DNA of 64,000 bases from DASXUX01 sp036504595 (GTDB lineage Bacteria; Planctomycetota; SZUA-567; H5-PLA8). Below, one piece after another: positions 1-7,774 of the stretch; positions within the stretch are counted from its first letter, which is position 1, and every line of letters begins with the position of its first letter. The translations under genes and the position numbers were made by a program. The notes under the pieces are model-generated. The model saw nothing but the letters and a program-made list of their open reading frames with translations. It did not search any database and had not been told where the DNA came from. The DNA is taken from the NCBI GenBank assembly GCA_036504595.1, contig DASXUX010000014.1, positions 62,001-126,000 on the forward strand. The letters run 5' to 3'.

Positions 1-645
1 ATCAAGCGTGAACTTTCGCATCGCGACGTGCGGGCGCTGTTCAGGAAAGAGCGGGCGATCAACGCGTCGCTGAACACACACAAGTGCCGACCGGTCGCCG
101 CCGAGGATCTCTTTGCTGTCAAGCCGCCGATGATCGAGAGGCTTGATGTCGAACGGCTGAAAGCGAAGTTCGACGAGGTGATCGTGCCGGCCGGACTTTG
201 CGTGCCGCTGGTTACCATTGTGCCGGCGGAATCCACCCCTACCGCGATCGATGCCTACTTGGCGGAGCCGGAACTGCGCGCCAAGATCGCTGCCGCCTGC
301 CCTGCCAGAGGGAAGATGCTGATCCTCGTGGATCTCAACGCGGCGAAAAGCGCGATGAAGACTGGAACGGTAAAGACCGCCCCTCAAGCGGCGACTCTGG
401 CGAGCACCACTTCTGCAGCGTCAGACACGTCCGTGATTGCGGATGATGGCGCGCGCGAAAGCCAGCACGAAATGCAGGCGGCTGCCGCGCCGAAGATCGC
501 CACCGCGCAGGCTGGCAGTTTGCCGGTGTCGACCACCGCCATCGCCGCTGAGAAGGTCCAGATTCAGCCGCCGAGTTCCGCCAGCACAAATAAGGCGAAG
601 GCGCGCACGCGCAAGAAGCCCGATCCCAAGGCGCAGGCGGCGTAG
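1..645 (+). CDS. Hypothetical protein, 3' part (5' end outside window)
   Basis: The frame is open from the first base, so the gene begins upstream; a GTG at 28 is only an internal candidate. The visible part has an ordered first ~110 residues with no family I recognise, then a low-complexity tail rich in Ala, Thr and Ser that ends in a basic stretch (KARTRKKPDPKAQAA). A strong inverted repeat follows the stop. The gene lies beside a convergent integrase, so it may belong to a mobile element. I assign no function; that it is coding rests on the long open frame and the terminator-like hairpin. Confidence 0.5.
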   Translation: MKRELSHRDVRALFRKERAINASLNTHKCRPVAAEDLFAVKPPMIERLDVERLKAKFDEVIVPAGLCVPLVTIVPAESTPTAIDAYLAEPELRAKIAAACPARGKMLILVDLNAAKSAMKTGTVKTAPQAATLASTTSAASDTSVIADDGARESQHEMQAAAAPKIATAQAGSLPVSTTAIAAEKVQIQPPSSASTNKAKARTRKKPDPKAQAA

Positions 646-659
646 AGCCCACACCGGGA

Positions 660-687
660 GAGAGAGGAAGGATCGCCTTCCTCTCTC
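660..687 (+). terminator. Terminator-like hairpin between convergent genes
   Basis: A 12-bp perfect stem (gagagaggaagg / ccttcctctctc) with loop atcg starts 15 bases after the stop of the first gene. There is no T-tract, so this may be a factor-dependent or bidirectional terminator shared with the convergent integrase, which ends at 775. Confidence 0.55.
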
Positions 688-774
688 CGGACCGGCGACG
701 GCGTGAACGACAGCCGCCGATTACGCGCAAGGCTCTTCGCCGATTCTGACCTCCGGAGAATCGATGTCTGCGGA

Positions 775-2280
775 TCAGGCCGTTTTGCAGCCAGACCAGC
801 CGGAAAAACCGGCCCAGCCGGGATAGACATCGTTTACAGGCTGTTTGCTGCTGGTCGCAAGGCCGCTGAAGCCAGAAAAGCCGCTCATAGGCATCGGCCG
901 TTGGACATCTGTTGGACAGTCGCTGCGTCCGGTATTGGGCTCGACCGGGCCCGCCAGCGTCCGCAGGACACCATCAATGGTCTTCGTAAGTTCTTCCGGC
1001 TGTCCGGTTTGCGTCAGTTCCTGTCCACCGATCGACTGCTGGCGTCCGGTTGCGTCCGCAGCAGCGACGGCGGCATGATCGGGGCTCGAACCCTCAGAGT
1101 TCTCGACGCCGTTTCCGCCGGAAGTCGTTTCAATCTCTTGCTTTGCAGATTTTGCGTTCGCCGCCGCTGCCTGCTGTTGGACATCTGTTGGACAACTGCC
1201 GCCAAGGACGACATCGCCGACACGCTGGGTGATGTCCGACAAACGCGATGATCTCGTCCTGGCGTAGACGTTTAACGTGAGATCGGGCGTCGAATGTCGC
1301 GCGAGGGTCTGGGCTTCCTTTACCGACGCCCCGACTTCAAAGACGAAGGTCGTATACGCCGTACGTAAGGCATGGAAATCAACTTTGCCTTCTGTGGTCA
1401 TACGCTGAATGCCGGCGGCGATCAGGTCTCGACAGATCATCCCGGCGGTATCCTTTGGAACTTTCAGCAGCGGCTTCGCCGGATCGCTGCCGGCGGTTGC
1501 CACCAGTTCGCTGACCAAGGTCGGCGGCAGCGGCTGGAACGTCGCTTTCCGGCCTTTCGTCCAGCCGTCTTCAAGCCGCAGACCGTTGTTCGGAACATCG
1601 AGATGGCGAAACAGTAGACTACGAAGTTCGTTAGCCCGCAGACCGCTGGTCAGCGCGATCTTGTACAGCAGCCGGCGTTCGCCGGAAGCAACCGCGAGAA
1701 GGCGAGCGACTTCGTCGGCCGTCAAAGCCCGGCGTACGACCTTCGGCGTCGTATCGAATTTCTTCAGGTTCTTGAGCGGATCGACATCCAAATAGCCGCG
1801 TTCGATGGCCCAATCGCAGAACGCCGCCAAGGATTCGGCGTAGTTCTGCAAGGTTTTTCCGCTTCGTCCATCCTGAAGATCGCGGAGAACCGTTTCGACG
1901 CGGGGCAGACATCCATTGAGATCCGACAGCAGATCGATCTCCAGAGCCTGCTGCCAGAACGGCAGATGCCTTTTTCGCATCCGATCGTGGCCTTCGCTCC
2001 AGGGCCGACCGCCATGTCCGCCCTGGGACTTACCCCAGGCAAGATACTCCGCGACGACCTCGGCGAACGGACGCGGCTTTTCGCTCGGCTTTGGCGGCGG
2101 ACGCCAGCCTTTGCGAATCGCGTCGTTGTCCGCTTGGATCTGATTCGCCAGTTTGACCGTTTCGGACTTCGTTGTCGCTCCGGTCGCGGTCTTCCGCTTG
2201 CCGTTGTAGTCCATGAACTTAAACCGCCAGCGCGGATGCGGCCGGCCGTTCTTGTCGAAAGTCTGAAAAACCGTGGGCAT
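775..2280 (-). CDS. Tyrosine recombinase / phage-type integrase
   Basis: 501 residues, cytoplasmic. It catalyses site-specific strand exchange. The N-terminal ~90 residues resemble an arm-binding domain, followed by a SAM-like core-binding domain and the catalytic domain. Visible active-site residues are the Arg in SGLRANELRSL, the HxLR motif in FHALRTAYTT, and the His and Tyr in ARHSTPDLTLNVYA. After the Tyr comes an unusual ~150-residue low-complexity tail containing two similar CPTDVQ stretches and a Gly/Phe/Ser-rich end. AAAGGAGG sits 7 bases before the ATG. Just upstream is a small excisionase-like HTH gene on the same strand, the usual integrase/xis arrangement. I see no clear att site. 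Confidence 0.92.
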   Translation of the reverse strand: MPTVFQTFDKNGRPHPRWRFKFMDYNGKRKTATGATTKSETVKLANQIQADNDAIRKGWRPPPKPSEKPRPFAEVVAEYLAWGKSQGGHGGRPWSEGHDRMRKRHLPFWQQALEIDLLSDLNGCLPRVETVLRDLQDGRSGKTLQNYAESLAAFCDWAIERGYLDVDPLKNLKKFDTTPKVVRRALTADEVARLLAVASGERRLLYKIALTSGLRANELRSLLFRHLDVPNNGLRLEDGWTKGRKATFQPLPPTLVSELVATAGSDPAKPLLKVPKDTAGMICRDLIAAGIQRMTTEGKVDFHALRTAYTTFVFEVGASVKEAQTLARHSTPDLTLNVYARTRSSRLSDITQRVGDVVLGGSCPTDVQQQAAAANAKSAKQEIETTSGGNGVENSEGSSPDHAAVAAADATGRQQSIGGQELTQTGQPEELTKTIDGVLRTLAGPVEPNTGRSDCPTDVQRPMPMSGFSGFSGLATSSKQPVNDVYPGWAGFSGWSGCKTA

Positions 2281-2342
2281 TGCTGTCCTCCTTTAATGGG
2301 TGCCTCTGCCCACGCTTTTCGCCACCGACGTGGCGAACTCCT

Positions 2343-2669
2343 TTACGAAATCCTGCCGCCAGCAATGGTGAGCGCTGCCAACCGCTGCGCTTCCTGCTCA
2401 GCCTTTCTGGCGGCGCGCTCAGCCCGCGCCTCGATGTGCTCGATCACTTTGCCCGCCAGCCAGGTTGCGCGACCCGCCATCCGGACCGGCGGTGGCAGTT
2501 CGTGTCGCGCAACCATTCTTCGGATTGTCCGCGGTGTGACCGCAAAACTCAGCGCAAGCGCGCGTTCGTCGATCAAAGCGTGCCGCGACATCTCCGCGAG
2601 GCCGGTGACCACCAACCCCGGCTTTGCCTGCGGGCCGAAAACTTCACCCTGCTTCTGCTCAACTTCCAT
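2343..2669 (-). CDS. Excisionase / AlpA-like small DNA-binding protein
   Basis: 108 residues. The centre (DERALALSFAVTPRTIRRMVARHELPPPVRMAGRATWL, broken here as positions ~33-70) follows the MerR/AlpA-like pattern: a helix-turn-helix, then a short wing that ends with a basic residue before a Trp. A charged coiled tail follows. CAGGAG stands 6 bases before the ATG. The gene lies 62 bases upstream of the integrase on the same strand and probably controls recombination direction or integrase expression. Assignment is by motif and context, not by a specific family match. Confidence 0.65.
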   Translation of the reverse strand: MEVEQKQGEVFGPQAKPGLVVTGLAEMSRHALIDERALALSFAVTPRTIRRMVARHELPPPVRMAGRATWLAGKVIEHIEARAERAARKAEQEAQRLAALTIAGGRIS

Positions 2670-2685
2670 GGGAAACTCCTGTTGC

Positions 2686-2988
2686 TCACCGGCGAATTGT
2701 TGACTCCTCCAGCATGTTCGTGATCATTTTGACGACTGCTCCGTAAAGCTCATCACTTCCCGGATGGCCACCGAGCTTGAACAACTCGTTTCGCAGCCTC
2801 TTCTGCAGTGCGAGCACGCGGTAAATTACGCGCATATGGGGGCGCACGCGCATCGGCCGTCCGCACGATATCGAAACCAGCATGAGCGCTCGGTCGAGAA
2901 TATCCTCGGCGCGTTCAGGTGAAATCCGGCCGGTCCGTGAATAGCGCATCCGGATGACAACTTCGCTGACGGCGTCGTTCACGTTCAT
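2686..2988 (-). CDS. Hypothetical protein, 100 aa
   Basis: The frame stays open upstream to 3153, but that part overlaps the end of the next gene and looks like shadow translation. The ATG at 2988 (MNVNDAVSEVVIRMRY) starts a coherent, mostly helical, basic protein with no Trp and several Arg/Met-rich helices. It sits 16 bases upstream of the excisionase-like gene, apparently in the same transcript. No clear Shine-Dalgarno is visible. I do not recognise the family; a small element-encoded regulator is possible. Confidence 0.5.
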   Translation of the reverse strand: MNVNDAVSEVVIRMRYSRTGRISPERAEDILDRALMLVSISCGRPMRVRPHMRVIYRVLALQKRLRNELFKLGGHPGSDELYGAVVKMITNMLEESTIRR

Positions 2989-3070
2989 CTTGAAACCCCA
3001 AAGTCCGGAGATTGGCTCCGTGGCGGTGCAAGCGTTCGGAGCCAATCCCCAGCCGCGATTTCTTGGATGT

Positions 3071-3787
3071 CTACTCGCCCGCCAGGACGCGCGCCCGACG
3101 GAAGGTGCCGTGGAACTTGCGCGGGTAGAGGTAGATGACACCCACGCCTTCACGGACGGCGCGGTCGAACATCACACCAGCGCGCTTGAGGATGCGGACG
3201 TTTTTTGACGTGGCCCACTGGCGAGGATTCCGACCGACGTACAGCGTGCTGATCGCTTCATTGAGATCACCGCGCCATCTGCCATGGCCATCTGCGATGT
3301 CGGGATCTTTGAGAATGGCGCGGGCCTGAGCGTCGCCACGCGCACCGCGGTTCTTCCACATGCGCGTCCGGCGCTGCTGGTGCTCACGGAACAGGCCGTC
3401 TTTGTAGACCATCTGCTCCAGTTCCGGCCGATAGACGCCGATTTCTTCGAGCAACTTGCGGGCGGCATCGGCCGTCGGATTCTTCTGGAACTCCGAGAAC
3501 CAATGGCCGTGAAGCTCAAGCTTTCCGGCCATCGCGAGCGAGCGGAGAGTGGTGTTGTATAAGCTTCCCGGCAAAGTCGTGGTGATATGGCCCGGCGCGA
3601 GAACAAACGTCTGACTGCGTACGCGCTCTTGCTTACGCTTCCGCTGCTGAGCCGGCTTGCGACGGGAAGCAGCGTGACCCCCCGCGCTGTTCGACGGCGG
3701 GTTTCCGGCAAGCTGCTCGCGCAACTTGCGATTTTCCTCCTCCAAGCGCGCGAGCCGCGCGGCATCGTCGTTATTGCGATCGAACAT
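3071..3787 (-). CDS. Hypothetical protein with N-terminal coiled coil, 238 aa
   Basis: The start ATG at 3787 is fixed by AGGAGG 6 bases upstream; a longer reading to 3871 lacks any signal. Residues ~8-25 form a charged coiled coil (RLARLEEENRKLREQL), then comes a Lys/Arg/Gln-rich linker. A folded-looking C-terminal half follows (FSEFQKNPTADAARKLL; GRWRGDLNEAISTLYVG) and ends in a basic region. It is transcribed with the small genes and integrase downstream. I do not recognise it; DNA binding is possible from its charge. Confidence 0.6.
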   Translation of the reverse strand: MFDRNNDDAARLARLEEENRKLREQLAGNPPSNSAGGHAASRRKPAQQRKRKQERVRSQTFVLAPGHITTTLPGSLYNTTLRSLAMAGKLELHGHWFSEFQKNPTADAARKLLEEIGVYRPELEQMVYKDGLFREHQQRRTRMWKNRGARGDAQARAILKDPDIADGHGRWRGDLNEAISTLYVGRNPRQWATSKNVRILKRAGVMFDRAVREGVGVIYLYPRKFHGTFRRARVLAGE

Positions 3788-4008
3788 AGTACGCCTCCTG
3801 CCGGGTCGCCGGCTAAAGATGGTTTGCGCGTGCAGGAGGCGAGATCGAAGGTCTGAAACCAGATGAGCCACGTTGGCCTTCTGGACTTCAGTTATTGCGC
3901 GGGCTACACTGCCCGCCAGATCTCGCGGCAGCTTCGACCTGTCGCGCGGTTCAGCGGCGGCCGGGTGTTACTAGCACTCGACCGCCGCGCTTTGATTGGA
4001 TGAATACT

Positions 4009-4022
4009 ATCGCATATGCGAT
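4009..4022. promoter_or_regulatory. Perfect 14-bp palindrome, possible operator
   Basis: The palindrome atcgcatatgcgat lies in the 269-base gap 3788-4056, 222 bases upstream of the leftward gene starting at 3787 and 35 bases past the stop of the leftward HTH gene at 4057. The site is AT-richer than its surroundings. A repressor operator is plausible but unproven. Confidence 0.3.
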
Positions 4023-4056
4023 TAAATGTCCAGGAAGATCCGTGAAATAATTGTGT

Positions 4057-4485
4057 CTATTCTGTGGAAGCTGGCACTCTTCTCGGTTTTCCTTTTTTCG
4101 GTCGGCCAAGACGGGATTCATCAGCGAGGTATTCCTCAAGATGGCGGCGAGTTGTGAGCCAGCTTCCGCCTAGGTACCAGCCTTTGATCTTGCCGAGCGC
4201 GGCCATTCGCCGCAAATGGTCCGAGGCGTACGCGTACTCCCGCGCCAACTGCGGCATGGACTGCAGATCGTTAGGATTAAGCAGTTCGCCCTCTGCCGGC
4301 GTTTTCGATGATCGCGCTGGCAAAAGTTCTTGAGCAGGTCGGACCGACGAGAGGTAAGCGCGGTTGGCGTCGCCCATTCTGAATAGGTCGGCAAAAAGCC
4401 GTAGCAGATCCTTCCGGTCGAGCGTTTCGAGACGTGCGCGTATTTCAGCCCATTGGGCTTCTGCCGATTTCTTAAAGCGAGACAT
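4057..4485 (-). CDS. Small helix-turn-helix protein, 142 aa
   Basis: The ATG at 4485 has GGAGGG 5 bases upstream; the ATG at 4500 would place that signal inside the gene. Residues ~85-125 (LAREYAYASDHLRRMAALGKIKGWYLGGSWLTTR) have the winged-HTH pattern of MerR/excisionase-like proteins: recognition helix, Gly turn, then W..T..HLEEYL. The C-terminus is strongly basic (GRPKKGKPRR), which also suits DNA binding. It stands alone next to the lipoprotein genes. Probably a regulator from a mobile element; no specific family is assigned. Confidence 0.6.
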   Translation of the reverse strand: MSRFKKSAEAQWAEIRARLETLDRKDLLRLFADLFRMGDANRAYLSSVRPAQELLPARSSKTPAEGELLNPNDLQSMPQLAREYAYASDHLRRMAALGKIKGWYLGGSWLTTRRHLEEYLADESRLGRPKKGKPRRVPASTE

Positions 4486-4530
4486 CTGACCCTCCACCAT
4501 TCCAGATTGATGAAGGGTTTACGCGCAGAC

Positions 4531-4562
4531 TGCCGAAAGTGCAAAGACGCAAAGAGAAGCCC
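4531..4562. repeat. Short tandem octamer repeat (gcaaagac type)
   Basis: The stretch gtgcaaagacgcaaagagaag lies between the HTH gene and the lipoprotein gene. The same gcaaag-acgcaaag repeat forms hairpin arms between tRNA genes near 57.9 and 58.35 kb, so it belongs to a repeat family dispersed in this genome. Confidence 0.5.
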
Positions 4563-4575
4563 GGCGTTCTTTTCG

Positions 4576-5982
4576 TTAGGGACGCTTAACGTCGGTCTTG
4601 ATTTCCGCCTTCGTAAGCTTGTCTGCGATGAGAACAATCTGCGTCGGGAAGCTTACCTTCATGCCCGGCCTGCCTTGGATCGACCAGACCTCGTAGCCTC
4701 CGAGCGTATAGTTCTCCTTTTTGCCGTACTTCGCGAGGACCGGCCGTTGTTGTGGCAATTGCCAGTGCGGAATGAAATACGCCTTTCCCGCAGACCTGAA
4801 CTCGACCATCACCGGGCTGACGGTATTCGCCACGACCAGCGTATACTGCTTGCCTTCGATCTCCTTCGGGATGTTGGCCCAGTTGCCGGGATGGTTGGTG
4901 TACATGTTCGCCCCTGACTGAAGCTTGCCCGAGGAATAGCCCATGATTTCCGAGTACGCCAGCTCGACCCTGGTCTCCGCGAGCAGCTTCAAAAGCAGGC
5001 TTACGCCCGGCTTCGGCGTGGCCTTGATCTCCAGCGCGTAAACGGGCAGTCCCGACCCGATGCGGAGCCCCGTCTCTGTCACTTCCGCGCCTTGGCGAAC
5101 GTCAACGAAGTTCTCCTTAGCGAGCATTACCTCGTGCCTGCCCAGCGGCATCTCGATGCTGGAAGGGGTTTCCAAATCCGTCGCCTTACCATCTACGAAA
5201 ATCCCCCATCCCGGGTCGTAGAGGATGTCGATCGGGATCGTTAGCGGGACGAGATCGAGTTTGTCTGGCTTGCTGATCGTGTCGGTTACGGCGAGGCTCG
5301 TCCTGAGGGTCTTGAAGCCTTTCAGGGTAAGCTCCACCGTGGAACCGCCTTTCGGGAGATCAATGAGGGACGGGGTCTTCTTGCCAGTGTCCTTGCGCCC
5401 CTCGTCAGTAACGATGAGGATGGACGCACCCGTCGGCTCCGACTGGATGAACGCCTTGCCGTCTGCCGACGTGGGGCGATAAATGGCGAGTTTCTCCGTC
5501 CCGACCTTTGCCATTGCGGCCAAGCTGGCCGACATCGCCTTCCGGCCTTCTGGCAATTCCGGGAACCTGTCCGCCACCTCGAAGTAGCGGATCGCGACCA
5601 GCAGATTGTCTTGGCTTTTTGCGCCGAATTGGTCGGCGGCTTGGAGCATCGCGCCGGAGTCATCGCGAACTTTCGTGGCCCCCTCCAGCTTGCGCGTAGC
5701 GACCATATCCGGCTTGAGGATGTTCGTATCTGCGAGCGTCAGCCGCTTCTTTGCCCAGTAGAGGCAGGCGTTGACCTCAGCGGTCTGCGCTTCGTTCCCG
5801 GCGGCCTCGTACAGCGCCGCCGCCTGCGCCAGCAGCTTCGTTGCCGGCACAAGCGCGCTGTGATCCGCCTGCGCGTCGCGCAACTTCGCGAGCCCCTGCT
5901 TGAAGACGGCGTCTGGCTCCTCGGCGCAAAAACAGGAGCCGAGAAACAGAATGGCCAGCATTGCCGTAATCGCATTATGCAC
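4576..5982 (-). CDS. PEGA-domain lipoprotein (paralogue 1)
   Basis: 468 residues from a GTG at 5982, chosen because GGAGGG lies 6 bases upstream; the frame is open to 6057. The N-terminus is a signal peptide with lipobox LFLGSC, so the protein is probably a lipid-anchored envelope protein. Next come a helical, TPR-like stretch (DAVFKQGLAKLRDAQADHSALVPATKLLAQAAALYEAAG) and two PEGA-type beta modules (FIQSEPTGASILIV; IDILYDPGWGIFVDGK). The C-terminal ~150 residues are not recognised. The next gene upstream is a paralogue, and both carry the same GTG start context (ggagggttccacGTG), so the pair is a tandem duplication. Ligand unknown; PEGA modules are usually carbohydrate or surface associated. 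Confidence 0.75.
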   Translation of the reverse strand: MHNAITAMLAILFLGSCFCAEEPDAVFKQGLAKLRDAQADHSALVPATKLLAQAAALYEAAGNEAQTAEVNACLYWAKKRLTLADTNILKPDMVATRKLEGATKVRDDSGAMLQAADQFGAKSQDNLLVAIRYFEVADRFPELPEGRKAMSASLAAMAKVGTEKLAIYRPTSADGKAFIQSEPTGASILIVTDEGRKDTGKKTPSLIDLPKGGSTVELTLKGFKTLRTSLAVTDTISKPDKLDLVPLTIPIDILYDPGWGIFVDGKATDLETPSSIEMPLGRHEVMLAKENFVDVRQGAEVTETGLRIGSGLPVYALEIKATPKPGVSLLLKLLAETRVELAYSEIMGYSSGKLQSGANMYTNHPGNWANIPKEIEGKQYTLVVANTVSPVMVEFRSAGKAYFIPHWQLPQQRPVLAKYGKKENYTLGGYEVWSIQGRPGMKVSFPTQIVLIADKLTKAEIKTDVKRP

Positions 5983-6213
5983 GTGGAACCCTCCGAAGTT
6001 CTTCAGCGCTCTGCTACCCAAAGTAATGCTCGGCCTTCTCAAGAATGCAGCCGTCAAACCATTTCCACCATCATCGTCTGTCAGACCGGGCGGCGCATGC
6101 GATGCCAGCGACCCTTCGCCAACGCCGTTGCTGAGCGCAGACAGTGGGCTCTGTCATTCTTTCTCTCCTGCGAACGCGATATTTCCGGCGCCCAAAGTGG
6201 CGAAGCTGCCAGA

Positions 6214-7725
6214 CTATTTGCGAGGCTTCTCCTCGGCGCTCTTGGTCAGGTCAATTTCGATCCATGCTTCGCTGAAGGGCGGAGCCAGCCAATAGCCGAC
6301 CGCCTGCCTGTTTGAGCTTGTAATCCCATCGTTAATATTCTTCCACGAATCCCGATGCTCACCGTTTTGATGCGAACCAGAGCACTTGACCGCTTTGCCC
6401 AGAGCCATGTTCTTGCCATTGATGAGTACCTCGATCTCTGACAGACTTGGATGCTCTCTTTCCCATTTGGTTATCGTTACCCGTACGCGGTCGAACGGAG
6501 GCTCGTTGTCGACGGGTATAGCAAGGGAGCAGTCCTTTGTTGCGGACCATTCGATCTCGGCGTCTTTCTTGAAAACCGCTTTCTCTCCGGAATATAGCGT
6601 TAGAGAAATTTGGTGCGCGCCACCGTTGACATAGCGAGCGTTATGAGAATTCCAGATAACGATCTTCTTTGATGAAGGCTCTCCACTGCGGACAGCCTTA
6701 ACCAGTCCTGAAGTGCCTTTGCTTGGGCGATTCGTAATGGTCAGGGTATTGGTCGGCATGCCCGAGGTCTTCAATCCGCCGTCGAGAATCTCGATCCGCT
6801 GTTTGATGTCCAGGAATCCTTCCTTGCCGAGCCCCAGTTCGTGAGTACCAAGGGGCAGGCTCACCGTGCACGGCGTTTCCGCCTTCGTCATGTCCGCGAT
6901 ATAGGTGCATTTGCCGTCTACAAAGACAGTCCAGCCCTCATCAAAGATGACGTCGACGGGTATCGTCAGCGGTTCCATAGTCGCCGCGTCCGGCTTTGCG
7001 ATCGTCTTGCCGTCAACCTCGACCGTGAAAATTGCGGGCTTTCGGCCCTTCAGCGTCAGTTCCAGCGATTGTCTGCCCACGGGCAACTGAACGAGCGCCG
7101 GCGTGGCCTTCCCGGTGTCCATCTTCCCGCCGTCGGCGTTGACCAGGATGATCGCAGCGCCTGCGGGTTCGGACTTGATGAAAGCCTTGCCGTCCGTGGG
7201 TGCAGGCTTGTACGTTTCGAGTTTCGCCTTTTCGCCCACCTTCTGCATGGCGGCGAGTGACTGCTGCATGGCCTTTTTGCCCTCTGGCGCGTCCGGGAAC
7301 CTGTCGGCGATTTCGAAGAACCGTATCGAGACCAGGAGCGGGTCGTCAGCGCGGCCCTTCGCGAACGCCTCAGCTTTGTCGAGCATCACCTTGGCTTCCG
7401 AGACGGGAATGATCTTAATGGCCGCCTCGATGCGCTGAACGGCAGCGGCATCGCCCTTGACCGCTTCAGTGTCGGCTAGGGTCATTTTCTTCTTCGCCCA
7501 GAAAATGCACGAATTCACCTCAGCACACTTGGCCTCATCACCAGCAGCCTCATACAGCGCCGCCGCCTGCGCGAGCAGCTTCGTCGCCGGAACAAGCGCG
7601 CTGTGATCGGCCTGCGCGTCGCGCAACTTCGTGATGCCCTGCTTGTAGACGGCGTCGGGCTCTTCGGCGGAAAGACAGGAGCCGAGAAACAGAACGGCCA
7701 ACATTGTCGTAATTCCGGTTCGCAC
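6214..7725 (-). CDS. PEGA-domain lipoprotein with discoidin-like C-terminus (paralogue 2)
   Basis: 503 residues from a GTG at 7725 with GGAGGG 6 bases upstream, matching its neighbour. Lipobox LFLGSC, then the same helical stretch (KLRDAQADHSALVPATKLLAQAAALYEAAG, near-identical to the downstream paralogue) and PEGA-like modules (IKSEPAGAAIILV; VIFDEGWTVFVDGK). The C-terminus differs: residues ~370-500 look like an F5/8 type C (discoidin) galactose-binding fold, with RVTITKWEREHP, EIEVLINGKNMALGKAV, NINDGITSS and EAWIEIDLTKS. So the duplicated N-terminal halves carry different C-terminal modules. An envelope role in glycan or surface binding is inferred. Confidence 0.75.
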   Translation of the reverse strand: MRTGITTMLAVLFLGSCLSAEEPDAVYKQGITKLRDAQADHSALVPATKLLAQAAALYEAAGDEAKCAEVNSCIFWAKKKMTLADTEAVKGDAAAVQRIEAAIKIIPVSEAKVMLDKAEAFAKGRADDPLLVSIRFFEIADRFPDAPEGKKAMQQSLAAMQKVGEKAKLETYKPAPTDGKAFIKSEPAGAAIILVNADGGKMDTGKATPALVQLPVGRQSLELTLKGRKPAIFTVEVDGKTIAKPDAATMEPLTIPVDVIFDEGWTVFVDGKCTYIADMTKAETPCTVSLPLGTHELGLGKEGFLDIKQRIEILDGGLKTSGMPTNTLTITNRPSKGTSGLVKAVRSGEPSSKKIVIWNSHNARYVNGGAHQISLTLYSGEKAVFKKDAEIEWSATKDCSLAIPVDNEPPFDRVRVTITKWEREHPSLSEIEVLINGKNMALGKAVKCSGSHQNGEHRDSWKNINDGITSSNRQAVGYWLAPPFSEAWIEIDLTKSAEEKPRK

Positions 7726-7774
7726 GTGGAACCCTCCAAAGTTCTCCAGCGCCTCGTGACCCACAAAAGATGGC

